Under the pieces are notes generated by a model, which saw only the letters and a program-made list of their open reading frames with translations, made no database searches and was not told the origin of the DNA. This document shows positions 10,681-26,100 of a stretch of DNA of 64,000 nucleotides, piece after piece (position 1 is the stretch's first letter; every line of letters starts with the position of its first letter). The position numbers were made by a program, and so were the translations under genes. Origin of the DNA: Panagrolaimus kolymaensis (taxonomy: Eukaryota > Nematoda > Chromadorea > Rhabditida > Panagrolaimidae); assembly GCA_028622995.1 (NCBI GenBank), contig JAJQJQ010000004.1:6758001-6822000 (forward strand), written 5' to 3'.

Positions 10681-12308
10681 AGTCCCTCATAAAAGAATCT
10701 TTCGCTCAAGCATTGTTTTTTAATTAAAAAAAACGATAAAAACCAAAAAAATAAAATATGAAAGAGTTCATTCACGTTTTTGGTTATTTTCGTTTTCCTG
10801 TTTCGTGTAATCTTCCTTTTATCCTATTTACCATATGATAGAGCTTAAATATTTAAATACAATTTTTTTATAGTCTTAGACTTTTTTAGTTTATTTTTTT
10901 GCTAATGTTTTTATCCTTTTATTCTCAGATATTAAGAAATTTGTAGCCTTTAGCCACTCAGCCGCCAGCCACTATCATTACTATTAGCTTAGTAGCTAGC
11001 TACTATGTACCTCATGTCATATTTATTTTCCGGTTATTCCATTAAAAAAAATATGACACCTAAGAAATGCAGCTGTTTTGACAAAAAATAAAAAAATAAT
11101 CTTTTTAATGTTTTATTTTTTAAAAGTTAAACAAGTTTACCAAAGGAAAATTTTGTACAACGAATAACAAATTTTCTAATAAAGCTTTTTTTAACTATTT
11201 TATTTTTATATCGTGTGCTTCTAATTTTAGAATTACGCTTAAAAAAACAGGAAAACGTCGGGAGCTTATTTTTAAAAATAATTTATTTATTTTTACGTCA
11301 GAAATAAATGTAATTACATTTCTTTTTCTTTTCTTTTTTTGAACTATTTTGTAACACCTTTTTTTTCTCTTGCTTTTGCCATATTTGTGCTACATTAAGT
11401 GAATTTATAAATAAATTTTTTATTATCTTAAAAAACACCGAAGAAATATTTCACAAAAAATGAACAAATAATTTTATCACAAAAATTTTTAAAATAAATC
11501 AAAAATACAAACAAATATAAAATTAATTTGTTCAACAAATAATATACAAATCAAGAATGAAAAAAAGAAGGTCTTAACTAAAGAAAAAAATTTCGTTCTT
11601 TATATTTATATGAAAATGGCCCTAAAGAGGTAGAAATCATATATACAATATATTTACAAAATATTTATTATTAAAATATAAATTATTGAAGGTTATTTAT
11701 TACTACGGTTGACAAAAAGTTTAAATAAAAAAATGCCCAAGGCTACAAAGAAAAAAGAATCACTGGCAAAGTTCCTTAGTATTAAAAAAAATAAAAATAA
11801 AAATATACAAACAAAAAAACCCGACCTTCAAAGTTTTAGATTCACACATAATTTTTAAAAAATGGAGGAGACCAATCAAAGACAAAAAAAATATATTTAC
11901 ATATTCGATTTTTAAAAAATAAAATACATACAAACAAATAATAATATGTGATGACTTAAAACAATAGCAACCCTTAATGGCTTTTTACGCAAATAACTCA
12001 AAGCTTTAAAAATACACGAAAAATGGTCTCAAAAAATATTTTAAAAAATGTTGATAGTAACTCAAAAATGAAAATTATTGTTAAAAGTGAATTACTATTT
12101 TTCCTTGATGAGAGAGAGAGGCCAATTTTTTGGTAGTTTTAAAATCTTTGGTTTAAAGAAAAAAAACAATTTGCTCCAAAAAAATATTGAATTTAATCAC
12201 AGAAAAATATTTAAAAAATATTATTTACAAAAGAAAGAGAATCCTGAGGTATCGTCGGGCAAAAAAATAATAATCAGAGGATTGGGGAGACATGAAATGG
12301 AAAAAAAA
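10681..12308. other. AT-rich 3' flank of the DM-domain gene, no other gene seen
   Basis: This lies between the hAT element and the stop codon of the minus-strand DM gene. It probably holds that gene's 3' untranslated region and poly(A) site. No independent coding signal is seen. Confidence 0.5.
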
Positions 12309-14126
12309 TTAAACAGTGCAAATATCAACAAAATTTGTTGAAATTGCCGCATTGGATGGTTTATTTTCATTTTTAGGTAAAGCTTGAGGAATAATATTAT
12401 TCGTTTCAATATTATTATTTCCCGTTGAAGTTCCTTCAGGTTCGCTTGCACAATTATTATTATTTAAATTTAATGATGGAAAGCAAGATGAAAGTTGAAC
12501 GTTTGCTAAAAAGGCCAAAAGTTGTTCATGAGTAGGCATATTAGGAATATTATTTAAATTATTTTGATTGATGACGGCGGCATTATTTGAAGTTGGAAAG
12601 CTTGAAATTAAATTTGCAAATGGATTTATTGGAGCCGCAAAACTTGATCTCGCTGATACATCAAATAATGGCGGAGTTGAAGCCGATGCCGATCCTGCCA
12701 ATGCTGATGGGGAAGGACTATTAGAAAGTGAAGGATTGGAAGAAATATCCGAGCATGAATAATCTGATTTTGTTTCGTGACCCATCGCCCCCGCTGAGTA
12801 AGAAGAAAAGTTTAAAGGTGTTGAAGATGGAATTGGAAGGGAAGCTGGAGGCGAACCTGCTACGGTTAAAGCAGCCAAAGCTGCAGTTGGAGAAGTTCCA
12901 AATAAAAATTGTGAAAGTTGAAGGGGTGAAGTGGCTTGATGATGATCTCCAGCAGCTGCTGAAGAAGAGGTCATAGCTGCTGCAGCTTTAAAGAATTCTT
13001 CTTGATAGTTGTTGTTGCCCGATGAAGAAGTTGGAGCACTTGATGAAAATGGAAGAAACGATGAAGTTTGTAGTAATGAATTTGGTACAGATTCCGAATT
13101 TAAATTTAAATTATTTGTTGTTGATGTTGGACTTAAACAGTTTGTTGGTGGAATATTAATAGCTGACGATGAAGTAAATGAAACAGGGGCATTTAAGGCA
13201 ATGGGAGATGTCAATGGAGAACTTGATGTTTGATTTTGATTTAATTGGTTATCTAAAAATAAAACAATAATAACAAATTTGTATTTTAATTCTTCTTTCC
13301 ACACAAATGCGCTTTAAAATTTTAAACAAAATAATTTACAAAAAAAAAATTTGATTTCGAAATGAAAAATGACAGTAACCCAAAAATGCAAAAAATCGTA
13401 AAAAATGAATTACTATTATTTTAGAAAAATTTTCGCAGAAAAAAAATTTTAATTTTGCATAAGTATTGCAACACGAAAAAAACATTGTAAATAATTCATT
13501 TGTAAAGTAACTTACATAAAAGTCCAAGATTATTAAGATATGGTAAAGGACCAGCTGCAGCAACAGCGGCGGCTGCATTTAAAGTTGCAGTAATTTTATC
13601 GCGTGTAAAATTCATAATTGTATCTTTTCTTTGTCTACGACGAATTTTAATTTGATCTGCCATAAGTTTTTGTCTTTCAGAAACCACTTGACATTTGGGG
13701 CAATTGCAATCCTTGAATGGGCATACACGTTTGTGGCCCTTCAAACGGGATTTTCGGCCATGTTGACCGCATTTTTGGCAATTTGGTACACGTTCTGAAA
13801 AAAATAAAAATTAAATATTAGAAATTTGAATAATTTTTTTTGTAAAAAATATTTAACTTTGAAAAAAAAAATTTAAACCCATATTTACAAAATAAAAAGA
13901 CTAAACACTAACACACAAAATATTTTTAAAAGTTGCATGCAAAATGCAATTTGAATTTCAGCCACCACAACAACAGTAATAACAACAACATCAATCCCTT
14001 ACTTGTATAACTGACGCCTTCTTTAAATGTCGGAAAATTAGAGAAACTCAAAGTTCCATTATTTGAAAATGATAATGGATTATTATTCATTGCTGATGCA
14101 AGTAAAGATATTTGTGACATTTTCAT
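12309..14126 (-). CDS. DM-domain transcription factor, short form with alternative first exon
   Basis: Exons 14126-14003, 13794-13516 and 13252-12309 give 448 residues. The first exon begins MKMSQISLLASAMNN and ends with a phase-1 GTAAGG donor that fits the same acceptor as the long form. An in-frame TAA lies 9 bp before the ATG, so translation does start here if this exon is used. A second in-frame ATG two codons on could also serve. The product has only the second DM domain (NCQKCGQHG to RRRQRKD, about residues 45-92), an alanine run, and the Ser/Asn/Ala-rich tail. If the long form does not exist, this is a complete gene on its own. DM proteins bind DNA as dimers, so a one-DM form could differ in partner or site choice. 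Confidence 0.8.
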
Positions 14127-17100
14127 CTCTTTTCTTTACTATCAAAAAGATTTTTTAGATGTTTACAGTAATATTCTTTATAAATACACAAACAAGGCTT
14201 GGATGAGAATATATATTTAATAAGTAAGGCTGAAGTTATTAAATCAAGATATGAATTATAAAAAAAATTTTAAGCGATTTTATATCAAACAAAAAAATAT
14301 TTAATCGTCGCCAGAAAAAATAAACTTATAAATAAAAAAAAACACACGAATGAATGAATAATATTTATGTGTAAATGAATAAAGTAAAGTAAAAAAAAAG
14401 ATATGTATAAGATTATTTGTAGACGATGGTGTTATTTTTTCTCGCGCAGGCAAGGGTGGAGCTTAAAAGAAACGCCGCCGTTGCTGCACCGCCTCAGAAA
14501 AGTAAGTAAGTAAACGCCTATTTTTTTCCTGTGTTTTGTTTTTGCAAAGTAGTGCCAAAAATGGAGAGAATTATAGAATATCAAAGACGAATATTTTTTT
14601 ATATATGAAATCCCTGTTGTTTTGATACTTTTTATATTAAAACAAAAACAAGTTTATTATTATTCTTTTTCTTTGGTGTTTTGCTTTGTTTTTTTGTACA
14701 TACATCGAAAATTGTCTTAAACACAGAGGAGTAAAAAAAAATAAATGAAGTTATTAGTTTATTATTATTTTTTTTGTTGTTGAAATATATCCCTTCGCTA
14801 AACTGCTTAAAAATAGGCTATAATTTTTTTTATGAGGAGAAGATATTTATGGAATGATGAGGCTTGTTGAGGAAAACTAAAAATAGAAAAGGAGGTGGTT
14901 TTGCATATACATATAAAAAATATTTTAAGGGAGCAAAGGGGAAAAAGTTCTTTGAATAAAATAAAATAAGCAAAGAAAAGTAAATCCAAGGATCACATTT
15001 ATCTTAGTCGGCTATTATGTCGAGACACGAAGAAGAATGATGGAAGAATGAATGGGAAAAATGAAAAAATGAAAAAAGTGTAAGAAATTAAAGTTTAATG
15101 AAAACAAGAGAAAGAGAAAGAAACATTTTATTTTTTTCAATAATATTTTGATGTATTTTGCTCCAACTTTCGCAAAAGAAAGAAAAAAGATGAAAAAAAT
15201 TTGTAAGTACTATTTTTTGGAGATCTCTGAAACTTTGGATGGTTTGTAAAAGTTGCAAAAAATTTCTTTAAAAAATATTGTAAAAAAATTTTTATGCAGA
15301 AAAAAGCCTGAAATCCTCAACCAAAAAAATGATAATGAAAATACATGTTTCATACTAAATTATAAAACTCATAAAAAAATTTAAACTTTTTTTAAGAAAA
15401 CAAAAATTTAAACTCAAGGATCACTTTCAACTCCCAAAAGAAAAACATTGAAAAATAAAGAAAAGTATAAACATTATTTTTTATTTTATTTTTTAAGTTG
15501 AAAACATTAAAACTTTCGAAAACATTTGAAACAACAAAACAACCAACGACAACCAACGATGTTGGAGCTTATAAAACAAAAAACACGAATTATATAAACT
15601 GTTTTTTTCTTTTTGTTTCAAAGTTTTTTTTACTCCTTCTTCAAAATAAAATAAAATAAAATAACAAAGAACGTCGACGAAGGGCAGCAGCAGCGAAGAA
15701 GAAAAAGGGTCTAAAAAAACAAAGTTTTAAATGACAGTTGTCCATTGCTCGCCGCAGCCGCTGGCCATTATCACCATCAACAACATCATGAGGGGCCAAA
15801 ATAGAATAAAAAAAAACACATTCTTTCCATCCGAAAAAAATAAAATCTTTGTTCAAATAAAAAAAATTTTTCAGTTCGTGCCAGTCTCAGAACATTTTTA
15901 GAAATTTATTTTTTTGGGAAGAAGAAAAAAATTTGTTTTTGTGCCATTAAAAAAAAGTTTGCAACAAAAAAAACTTTGTGTATCCTTGTTTTTAAACAAG
16001 TTTTCTTTTTTTTCATCTTTGTTTTGTTTTCTTTTTTGTTGCTGCGACAAAGAAGAGAGAGAACGAGAAAAACAACTTTCGGGTGCTTTGCTTGCTCGCT
16101 TGCTATTTTCTCAAAAAACCAATTGTTTGTAGTTCGTTGGCTAAAATAAAATAAAATAAAAAAGTTTGTTTTTGGCAACAAGAAACTCTTTTTTATTTTT
16201 GTTTCAAACTTCCTGAAAAATATTGGAACAACATTCGAATTTATTTGAGTTTTGCACCGAAGAAAAATCTTTTTTTAGATTCAACGCGTTCCAAAAAAAG
16301 AGCCATACACTTTCAAGGGACTCGACTAACTAAAAAAAAAGGGAGGCAAAGCAAACAGCTGATGACCAGTCTCTCTGTGTGTTTTTTAAATTCTTACTTA
16401 CTCAGTAGATAGACTCAGCCACTTGCTGTTGTTGCTGATGCTACTTTTTTTATAGCAACAAAAAAACATTTTTTAAGCAATAACAGAAACTCGTGGTTTT
16501 ATTTTTAAATATTTTTTCTTAATCAGAGCAAAGTCTAGTATTTAGTTAGCAAAAGAAAAAGTACATAGTAGCCGCCAAGCAGGCAAAGAGTGGCACATCA
16601 AATATTTTGTTTAGTTTAAATTTTGTTATTTGTAAAAAAAATAAAAAGTAGCAAAAAAACATAAGCCACCTTCTAACTGTCTGTGTTGTACTTTACCGCA
16701 CCCTTCCTTTCATCCCTGCGCCAGAGGCGATTACGGTTGTTTATGTATATCTTATTTTAATATTTTTATAATTTTGTTGCTTACATGTTTTTAATAATAA
16801 AAAATAAATAATAAAATAACAAGTAGTAATAAGAAATAATAAGAATATGAAAGGGATGGATGGATGACTAGACGAAAAACAACTACGAATGAAACAAGGT
16901 AACGAGAAAAAAAAATATATGGGATAAAGAAAGGGATATTTCTTATTTTTTTTATTGGGAGACTTACTTACGAAAAATTATATTTGATCCTCAAAGAAAA
17001 AAAACAGAGAATATGCAAATTTGTAAAAAAAAATTTAGCTATCATAAAATTAAAGTAAGCAGAAAAATTAATAAGATAAAGATAATTTTAAATTTTCGAG

Positions 17101-20100
17101 ATGAGAAAAATGAAAAGATCCTACGACAAAATTTTGTTAATTCAGATGGTCAAGGGTTTATATAAAATTATCAAACAAATTATTTCTCCCTTAAATTTTT
17201 TTCCAATGCAAAACCGCCACCTTCTTTAATCTATCAAAACAAAAACACACAAACACCCTTGCTTCCAACTAACTATGTTACTATTTTTGGCACACATGGC
17301 TTCAAAGAGTAACAAATAAGTTTAAGCTTTTCATTCTTTCTTTCTCGTGTTTCTTATGTTTTCTTTTTATTTATTTATTTTTTTTGCTTTGAAAAAAACA
17401 ACATTGAATTTTTGAAAAGAAAAACAAAGAGTAAAAAACAAAGTGAAAAATATTTTTGTTGCAAACTAACTAACTTTTATTTTTTATATTTCAAGTGTAA
17501 ATGCACCCATGTTTTTTTCTTTTTTCTTTTATCTTTAAAACATCAGATTTCTTTCGTTTGCTATTTTTATGTTTTGTTTTTTCATAAAAAAAGAAAGAGG
17601 AACGTGAAAAACAAAACAATCCTATCTATTTTTGTTTTAAAGTTTGGTTTGTTGAAACACTTTTTTTCTTCACAAAAACTTTCTTTCTTTTTTTTCGAAA
17701 CATGTAGTCAAACATATTTATTTTTTTTATGCATTGAGCGAGAGAGAGTCCATCCATCCTTAACTTTCTTCAGAAACATGCATAAACAAAATACACAAAC
17801 ATGCAATGCACTGGGTTCGTGTGCCTTTAACGAAGGGTCTTTGATCTTTAAAAAAAAATTTTAAAGCGTCATAGAACGAAAGAAAGATTTAAAAGTTATT
17901 AACACATTTTTCATTTTTATTTTTTGTTGAAATGATGATTTTGAGAATTGAAAACTGACTTAACTGAATCTTTTTCTAATTCATTAAAATAAAAATGTTT
18001 AATGTTTACAAATTATATATATATATTTTTTATTGGAGTGCTGCTTTTCTTTCAAAAAACTGGTTCAAAAAAAAAAAACAAAAGTGTTTGTGAAACTTTT
18101 GTTTCAAAACCCACATTTTTAGACATATGAAAACACATTTTTCCAATGTTATTTTTTTTGCGGTCACTAAAAGTTCACAGAATGTGAACTCTGAAATTAT
18201 ATAAAAAAAATAAACACTATTTTAACTGCAAACTTTTTTTTTGAGAAAAATAAAAAAATAATTTCATAGTCTCGTAAACTCTCTGTTCTTTGAATAAAAA
18301 AAAAGCAACAAAAAAGAGGGTTAAAAAACAAGTTTGCAACTAAATAAAAAATAAATAAATATCTTTATTTTTTATAAAAACTATAAATTTTCTGTAGCTT
18401 GAGCAGTTAACAAATTTTTTTCTTCTTATTTTTGTATCAAAAACAATTCCTTGTTTTTTTAAATTTAGTTTTGGCTTAAACGATTTTAGTATTAAAGAAA
18501 CAATTTTTAATACCTCTTTGATGAAACTGAAATAACCTAAAGGTGTTGATATTTTTCTTTTTTCTTTGGTTTATGTTTTTAATACTTAAAAAAAATAAGA
18601 AGCTAAAAATTATAGTATGAAAGACATTTTCTTTTATCTTGTTTTTTTTTGAAAAGTTTAGTTTTGCAACAAAAATTAAAAAAATAAATAAATAGAAAAT
18701 ATTTTTTTATTTTTAAAGGTTATTTTTAGGTATAAATTTATTTTTTTGTTCGAGAGATTATTGATAAAAAAATTTAAAAAAAACTGCAGTTGTTGAAGGA
18801 CGCTGGATATTTTTAAACAAGCAATTAGAACGACGAAAAAAGATTGATATGATAATAGCAGACGATGAAATAAACTGACAAAAAAGGCATACAAAATAAA
18901 TAAACTGTGTTAATATGTCCAAAAAGTTTCAAATTATTAAATTTAAAACAAAAAATTTCATAAAAAAACTGCATTGTTTGTTATAGTGGTGAAACAAGAA
19001 GAATGGTTTTAAACCTAAATAAAATTTTGCCAAAATTTCTTTGTTCTATCTTTTTTTTTAAACTGTCTCTGGTTAGTTGTTCTTTATGAATGATTCTTGA
19101 ATCATTATAAAAGACAAATTTTTTAAACTGAAATTTAATATCGGAAAAGGAATCCTTCCTATTATCTTTTAGATGGGATTGAAGCAAAAACTGAGCAACG
19201 CGAAAGAAATATTAAAATTTTTATTTCGCATTTTATATAATTTTTTAAACTGTAGTTTTCTTTATAACCATTTTAAAATTTTTTTAAACTGTTGGCCACA
19301 AGAAGAGATTCAAAAACTGTACTTTTACGAACTTTATGGCTTTCGTGCTTAGAAAATAAAAACACATTTTATTATAATCAAAATGGTGGATCGTGATTTT
19401 TCCAAATATTTTTTAATTTAATTTTCATTAAACTGTCGTTGGTTTTAACTGACGGAGCCAGAAAAACAAATTTTTGCTTGGGAAAAATTAAACTGTCAAG
19501 ACAAAATTTTCGATTTCTTACAATTTTTTATTTTCTATTTTTACAATGCCTAACGACGACATTTGTTCTGACTAGGGTTCCGATCCCCCCCCCCCCCCGA
19601 AATCAGAAAAAGTCGGGGAACGGGGAATCCCCGAAAATCGATTTTGACTCGGGGAATTCCCTGGCCGGGGAGAGCATCTGTCGGGGACGGGGAATCGGGG
19701 AATCCCCGAAAATGAAATTTTACCCGGGGAATTCCCCGAAAAATTTTTTAATGTTAATTTTTAAAGGAAATTTTTTTTCTTTTGTTTAAATAGTAGCATA
19801 TTTAGCCTTAATTAATAAGAATCTAGAGTTTGGGCTAAGAAGAACTCATGTTTTAAAGAAAATCAAAATTCTCCCCGATTTTTTCCCCGTCAAAAATAGG
19901 TCGGGGACGGGGACGGGGAATTTTCCGACGGGGAAAGCTGAGTCGGGGAATCCCCGGCCGGGGAACGATATTGGTCGGGGACGGGGAATCGGGGAGTTTC
20001 CCCGGCCCGGGGAATCGGGGATTTTCCCCGACTTCGGGGGGGGGGGGGGGGGGGGGAATCGGAACCCTAGTTCTGACCATGGTCAACCATGGTCAAAAAG

Positions 20101-23100
20101 CATGGCAAGCAATATGCGAAATGTTGCGAAGGTAAAAAATTTTCAAACTTCGAACTTTTTTTAGCAGTATTTTTTTTGATTTCAATATTGAATTTTTGTT
20201 CAAAAGAGTCTAAATCGATATATCAAATACATAAATAGGTAGTAAAAATAAGTTACTGTTAAAAAATAAATAAAAATTCATCAAAAAAATACTGTAAAAA
20301 AAGTTCAAAGTTTGAAAATTTTTTACCTTCGCAACATTTCGCATATTGCTTGCCATGCTTTTTGACCATGGTTGACCATGGTCAGAACAAATGTCGTCGT
20401 TAGGCATTGTAAAACTATATTCAATCTTATAATCCTTTTTTACGAATAATTTTTGTGAGCTTTCAACTTTACAGTAGTCATATTTATTTTTCTATGATGG
20501 AGGTCGTAATAAACATGTCTATTTTTTTATTTTTAGCAACTAAAAAACTGGCATATGCAATCCACATGAAAAAAATTTTAAATTTAATTTGTTACCTCTC
20601 TCTATTTTTAAAATATTTATGTCTCCCTCTTTTATTTTTGCTATTTTCAAAGAATAAACAGAGAAAAAAAAAGTTGTAAACAATAATAACTTTATTTTTT
20701 TTGCTAATATTTTTTCAAATAAAATATTTAAAAAATGTTAAAAGTAAGTTTTATGATTTTTAAATGCAAAAAAAACTTTGTTTATTAAATGGAGAAAAAA
20801 AACATTTGGAAAAACAAACATTGCTGAGGCACATGTGAGCGAGCCAATGGCATCATAGTTCATTCTCATGATATTTATAAACTGGAGTGAATGACCAAGT
20901 GCCATGGTGCGGCGATCATACTTTTTTTCCCAAAATAAAACTGTTGATGGTTGCCCAATGGCTATTTGCTTTTGTTCTTAGCAAATGAAAAAAAGTTTTT
21001 AGTAGTTTCAAAAAAAACTGCGTTTTATAATACTTTTTTTTTAAATTATAAAAAACTGAGTTTGTATAAAATAGCTATTTTGGTAGACATTAAAATGAAG
21101 GGAAAAAATAATGTTGTTATTATTGGTCAAAATTTGACGACGTCATCTTTTTGAATTAACAACAAACAAAAAATGAGAAAAACAAAAAAATAATTTTTAT
21201 GTAAGCATCAAGCGGAAAAAGTGTATAATAACAAATTTTTAAAAATAAATAAAGTTTCTTAAAGGTGCAAAAAAACTGAGGTAAAAGAAAATATATAATT
21301 AGGGGGAGCTGCAAAAAATAAATAAATAAATTTGCAAAAAATTTAAAGTTTAACTGCCAACTTTAAACATACCAATATTATTTGCATGATTTCGCAACAA
21401 AAAATTTACTGTATGGTTTAAACTGAGCCACTTCGCTTTTTCTTTCTTTTTTTTATATTTTAAACTGCTTATTATTACCATAAAACGCATGGATTTTTAA
21501 GATCTCTAGACAAAAACTGAATAAAATGTTGTTTTTAATTTCGTTAATTTCAAAATAAAAACTAAGCATAAAAGTGAGACATTTGGAGTTTATAGAATTT
21601 TTTTTAATAATAAACTGCATCGAAAATTCTCCTGTTTGGCCCACAAAAATTTTCTTAATTTTTTAAAATTTAAACTGTCATGACTCACGAGGAGATGAGA
21701 TGGCTATTCCATGTTAAAAAGCTTTTTGAAATATTTTTTAATTATAAACTGCATGTTGATTTCCTGAATTTTAACTCATAAATCTTTTTTAAATTTTTTT
21801 AAACATTTTTCTTACCAAAAAAACTGAACCATTCTTGCTTAAAAAAATTTTAAATATCGAATATAAACTGTGTTTCTAAATGGCGTTTGTCTTCGATCTC
21901 AAATTTTTGCATTCAAAATAATAATTATTTCTAAGGAACACATATTCTGTTTTAATGCTTCTCACCAAAAGTGATTTATATCTTTTTTTATTATTATTTC
22001 CAAGAATTAAAAGTCATCTTATTAACTTCCTAAAAGCTTCAGACATAGAGGATATATATATGACTGGACAAACTTATCATCTTTTTTTCATTTCTTTTTC
22101 TTCCTTATCTCTTTTTTATTAAAAAATGAATAAAATGTTTCTAAAGCCGTACAATCCTTTCTTTTTAGTGCACCAACCAAATCCCTGGAAGATTTCTAAA
22201 AAGAAAAAAAAAATAGCTACGAAAAACATTTATTTTTCACTGACGTCTTTTAGCCTTGCAATGTTTCTAGTCATCATAGCATAGAAGATAGACTCATTGA
22301 TGTTACATATATGGACAATAACTTAAGAGAAAAAAAGTAAGAAGAAAAAAAGTAAGAAGAAAAAAAGTAATAATTATTTCATTATTAATTTTTTTTATTT
22401 TCATTAATCAAAGAACAAAGCTTTATAAAAAATATTTGTAAGAGCTTAAGAAAACTGACATTTCATATTTATTTGGTAGAAGCAAAGAAAAACTGAGCAG
22501 GGCTCTCTGGCTTTGATTACGGTAACCTTTGCATAAAGGAAAAGAAAAAAAACTGACTTGATGAATAACTTCAAACTTTTAGGCAGAAAAATATTAATTT
22601 AAAAAAAAGAATATTTTGTTGTTGACTCACATTATTTTCTTTTTTTCGTTTAATTATGAGAGTTTCAGTAATTTTCCTATACAAAAAATTGAGAATAAAG
22701 TTTTCCCGTTTCTCATAGACAAAACTACAAAATAAATTTAAAAATTAAAACTGAGTAAGAAACATCATTAAGGAAGGAACACTTTTTTATATTTTTTATA
22801 AGCTTTTGATGGAATGAAGAGTACGAATCTCATATTGCATTGCACCTATAAGGAAGTTAAAAAAATAAATTAAAGAAACAGAAAAAAAGGAACGGATAGT
22901 AAAAACTGTAACGATCATACAAAATGATAAAAACAAAAATAAACTGTGTCGGAAAGAGGGGTTTAAGAAATTAAAAATATTCACTGTAAGATGTTTTTTC
23001 CATTTTTTGATAAGGATTTTTTAAAATCAAAAACTGATGTTGATCATTCATAAAAGTAATTTATAAAATCATTCAAAAAAACTGATGTTGTTGCTGTTAT

Positions 23101-26100
23101 TGTTTTTGTCTTTTGAATTTTAAACTGTTAAATAATTCTCATTACGGAATTAAACAAAGCATAATTTTTTTTTACAAAAATAACGAGAAAGCTGTGTTTC
23201 GGTATGTTTATAGGTGATGGTTTTTTACTTTTTTGGAAATTTAAAAAAATAGAAACTGTGCGAAAAATAAATCTGTTTTAAAGCGACATCAGGAATTTAC
23301 AAAGAAGATTCGAAAATTTTGAAAATAAAAAAACTGTATTGTTTAAATTAGATAGGAATTAAAAAACTTAAATAAAATAAAAATTAGCGGCGAATTTTGA
23401 AAATTTTTTTACTTTCGATTATTAATTATAAACTGTTTCATTAATTTTAATTCGAAAATACTTATCAACTGCGGAATTAAGTGGCTCATAAAATTTTTTA
23501 CAAAATTAAGGATAAAACTGTGGCGTTCCGTTAAAGTTGTTATTCAAATTATTTTTGGAAAAGTTTAGAAAATAAACTGGTTCTTCTTTAAATTTCTTTA
23601 ATAACATTATCCATAAGTCGGAAGAAGAATTTTTAAAGTATTGAAAAATATTAAACTGTATCTTTGATTTCCGGGTGGCACTTTTAAAAATTTTGGCAAA
23701 AAAACTGTAAAGATCATTATATTAGGGAAATCACATTTGGTATTTTAAACTGATTTGTATGAACAACAAATAACAAAATATTTGCAATAAACAAAAACTA
23801 TACTATTTTTTTTCTTTGCTCATGAAGGAAATTTTATTTCAAAAAGAAAACTGTGGATTAATTTCAATAGCATAAATTACGATTTTTTTTATATCATCTT
23901 GATTTTTTAAATTATAAAAACTGTCTATCTTTTTGATTTGGCGCTCCACATTTTTTGTTTCTAAATATACTGTGCTCTTTATTTGTAGCAAAAAATACTC
24001 AAAAGAAAAAAACTTAATTACCACTTATCAAATTTTTTTAACAGCTTTAATTTTGTTGTTTTTAATCATTAATTTTTAAAAAAACTGAATAAATATTTTT
24101 TTGGCGTTATTGTTTTTTGAAGCATAAATGTTCCTTTTTTAATTTTATTTTTCGATGTTATCATTCATTCATTTATTTTTCTTGAAAAAAATAATAAAAC
24201 AAAAAACAGCAAAATATTTTGTTATTTTTTTGCTGTTGCTGTTGCAAGTATTTGTTGCTGCTGTTACTCAACCTATTTTAAAGCCTCCTTCAAAGGTATG
24301 TGTGTCTCTAAGGTCAATGAAATGAAGCAAAGAAAAAATGAAAAACATTGAAAAAACAAAGAACCAAACAACTACTTTTCTCTTCTTTTTTTCTTATGAA
24401 AATAAATAAAACAAATGAGCTTTAAACTGTTAAAATAAATAATAATAAGTAGCTTTACTAAAGGTAACACTTTTTTTAAAGGTGTTAGTATTATAACTGC
24501 AAAAGGAGATAAATAAAAAAATGAAAATGATGTGGAAAGGGTTTTTCTTAAAACAAAAGACAGTAGTATTTTTTGAGGGACCAATAATGTCTGCTTGAAA
24601 ATTAATTTTAAGAAAATATTATTCTTGTATTTTTATTTAATAAACTGTTTTGTTTTTTGCCTCGAGGTAAAACCAATGATTTTTTTTTTAAAAAGTATAA
24701 ACTGCAAGAACAATGCCATGATTGTTAATAAAAATTAAACCTTTAGAATTTGGATTTTAAAAAACTGTATTTAGTTATAATTAAATTAAAACGAATTTCT
24801 CTTCAACTAGCATAAAAATTAAACTGTATCTTGGATGGGCTTCGTTTTTTATAAAAAAAACTTATTTGGGTATTAAAAATATAACTGTGATATATCGTTA
24901 GAGGGGAAATAATTTTTTATAATAAAACTGCGGAAGATGAACAGTGTGGTAACAGAAAATCAATCAAAAAGTCATGCCGTGATATTTTATTTTTTAATTT
25001 ATAGAAGAAAACTGTGAAGAGGATTTTAATGGTTTAAAATTAAAACTGGGCCATCAAAAGAGGGACTCATTAATCACAATAATACAAAAATTCAGAGCTA
25101 CAAAAATAAAAACTGCGATCGATTCTTCTTTGGAGGATAATTTTTATCATATACATTAATAAAACTGAGATTTCTGAATCAATTGCGCAAAACCGTTTCA
25201 AACCATAAAAATTCATTAAAATTTAAATAAATAAAAACTGAGGAGTCTTTTTAAGGGATTAAGTTTTAACTGGACAAAACAAAGAGTTTTTTAATCGTAT
25301 AAAAGATAATTCATACCCAAAACTCTAAAAAATTAACTGATTTGAGGTGCGCATTGGTGAGATAATTATTTTATCCTTCTTTAATAAAACTGAATTACAA
25401 AGCTGGATATCGTCAAATCGTCACAAACGAAAAAATCATATTTAAATTTGTAAGAAAAAATCTGTGAAAATGGTAAAATGACTTTAAATTAAAACTTTAC
25501 AAAATAAAGCGTTAAAAATTTCTTTTCAAAATCTTAAAAATATAACTGTGAAAATGTGCTGCGAAGGTTATTATTTTTTTATACTGTACTAATAAAACTG
25601 AATAAAACAAGTTAAGACCACAAGACAAGAAAATCTTAGATAAAATTATTTGAAATTTTTCAATAAAAAACTGCGAAGTTGACATGGCGACGGATCGTTA
25701 AAAACTGTGTCGTTTTTAAAATTATTCCTCAACAAATCATAGTTGAACAAGAAAAAATTAAAGACACAAAATAAGACGTTGTGTTAAAAGTTTCTTGCAT
25801 TTTTTTTAAAAACTTATCCTCATGGAAGAGAGAGAGGCCTAAAATTTCGAAAAACTTATCACTGGGATCCCTTAAAAGTTTTATATTTTGGAGAAGAAAA
25901 AAACTGGATTTTATTCAATCATGTTGCTCTGTCAATAATTGGCAGGTGATGTCGTTGGTTCATCGAAACAATTTTTAACTTAAAACTGAATATAAGGTAC
26001 CTCGATGGCCACTAAATTAAACTTCTAAATTTTATAGCCCGTTGATATTTTTTAATCAAAGCTATTATTATAAATATAAACTGTCTTAAAATCTTTTCAA

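Noticed and set aside
12568..13233. Plus-strand open frames opposite the DM-gene last exon
   Set aside because: They are antisense shadows of the Ser/Asn/Ala-rich coding exon on the minus strand.
17412..17864. 150-codon plus-strand frame
   Set aside because: Phe/Lys/Cys low-complexity translation of T- and A-runs, with no domain and no promoter or splice support.
19439..20086. Pro/Gly-rich frames on both strands
   Set aside because: They are translations of GGGGAATCCCC repeats and homopolymers of the nested hAT element.
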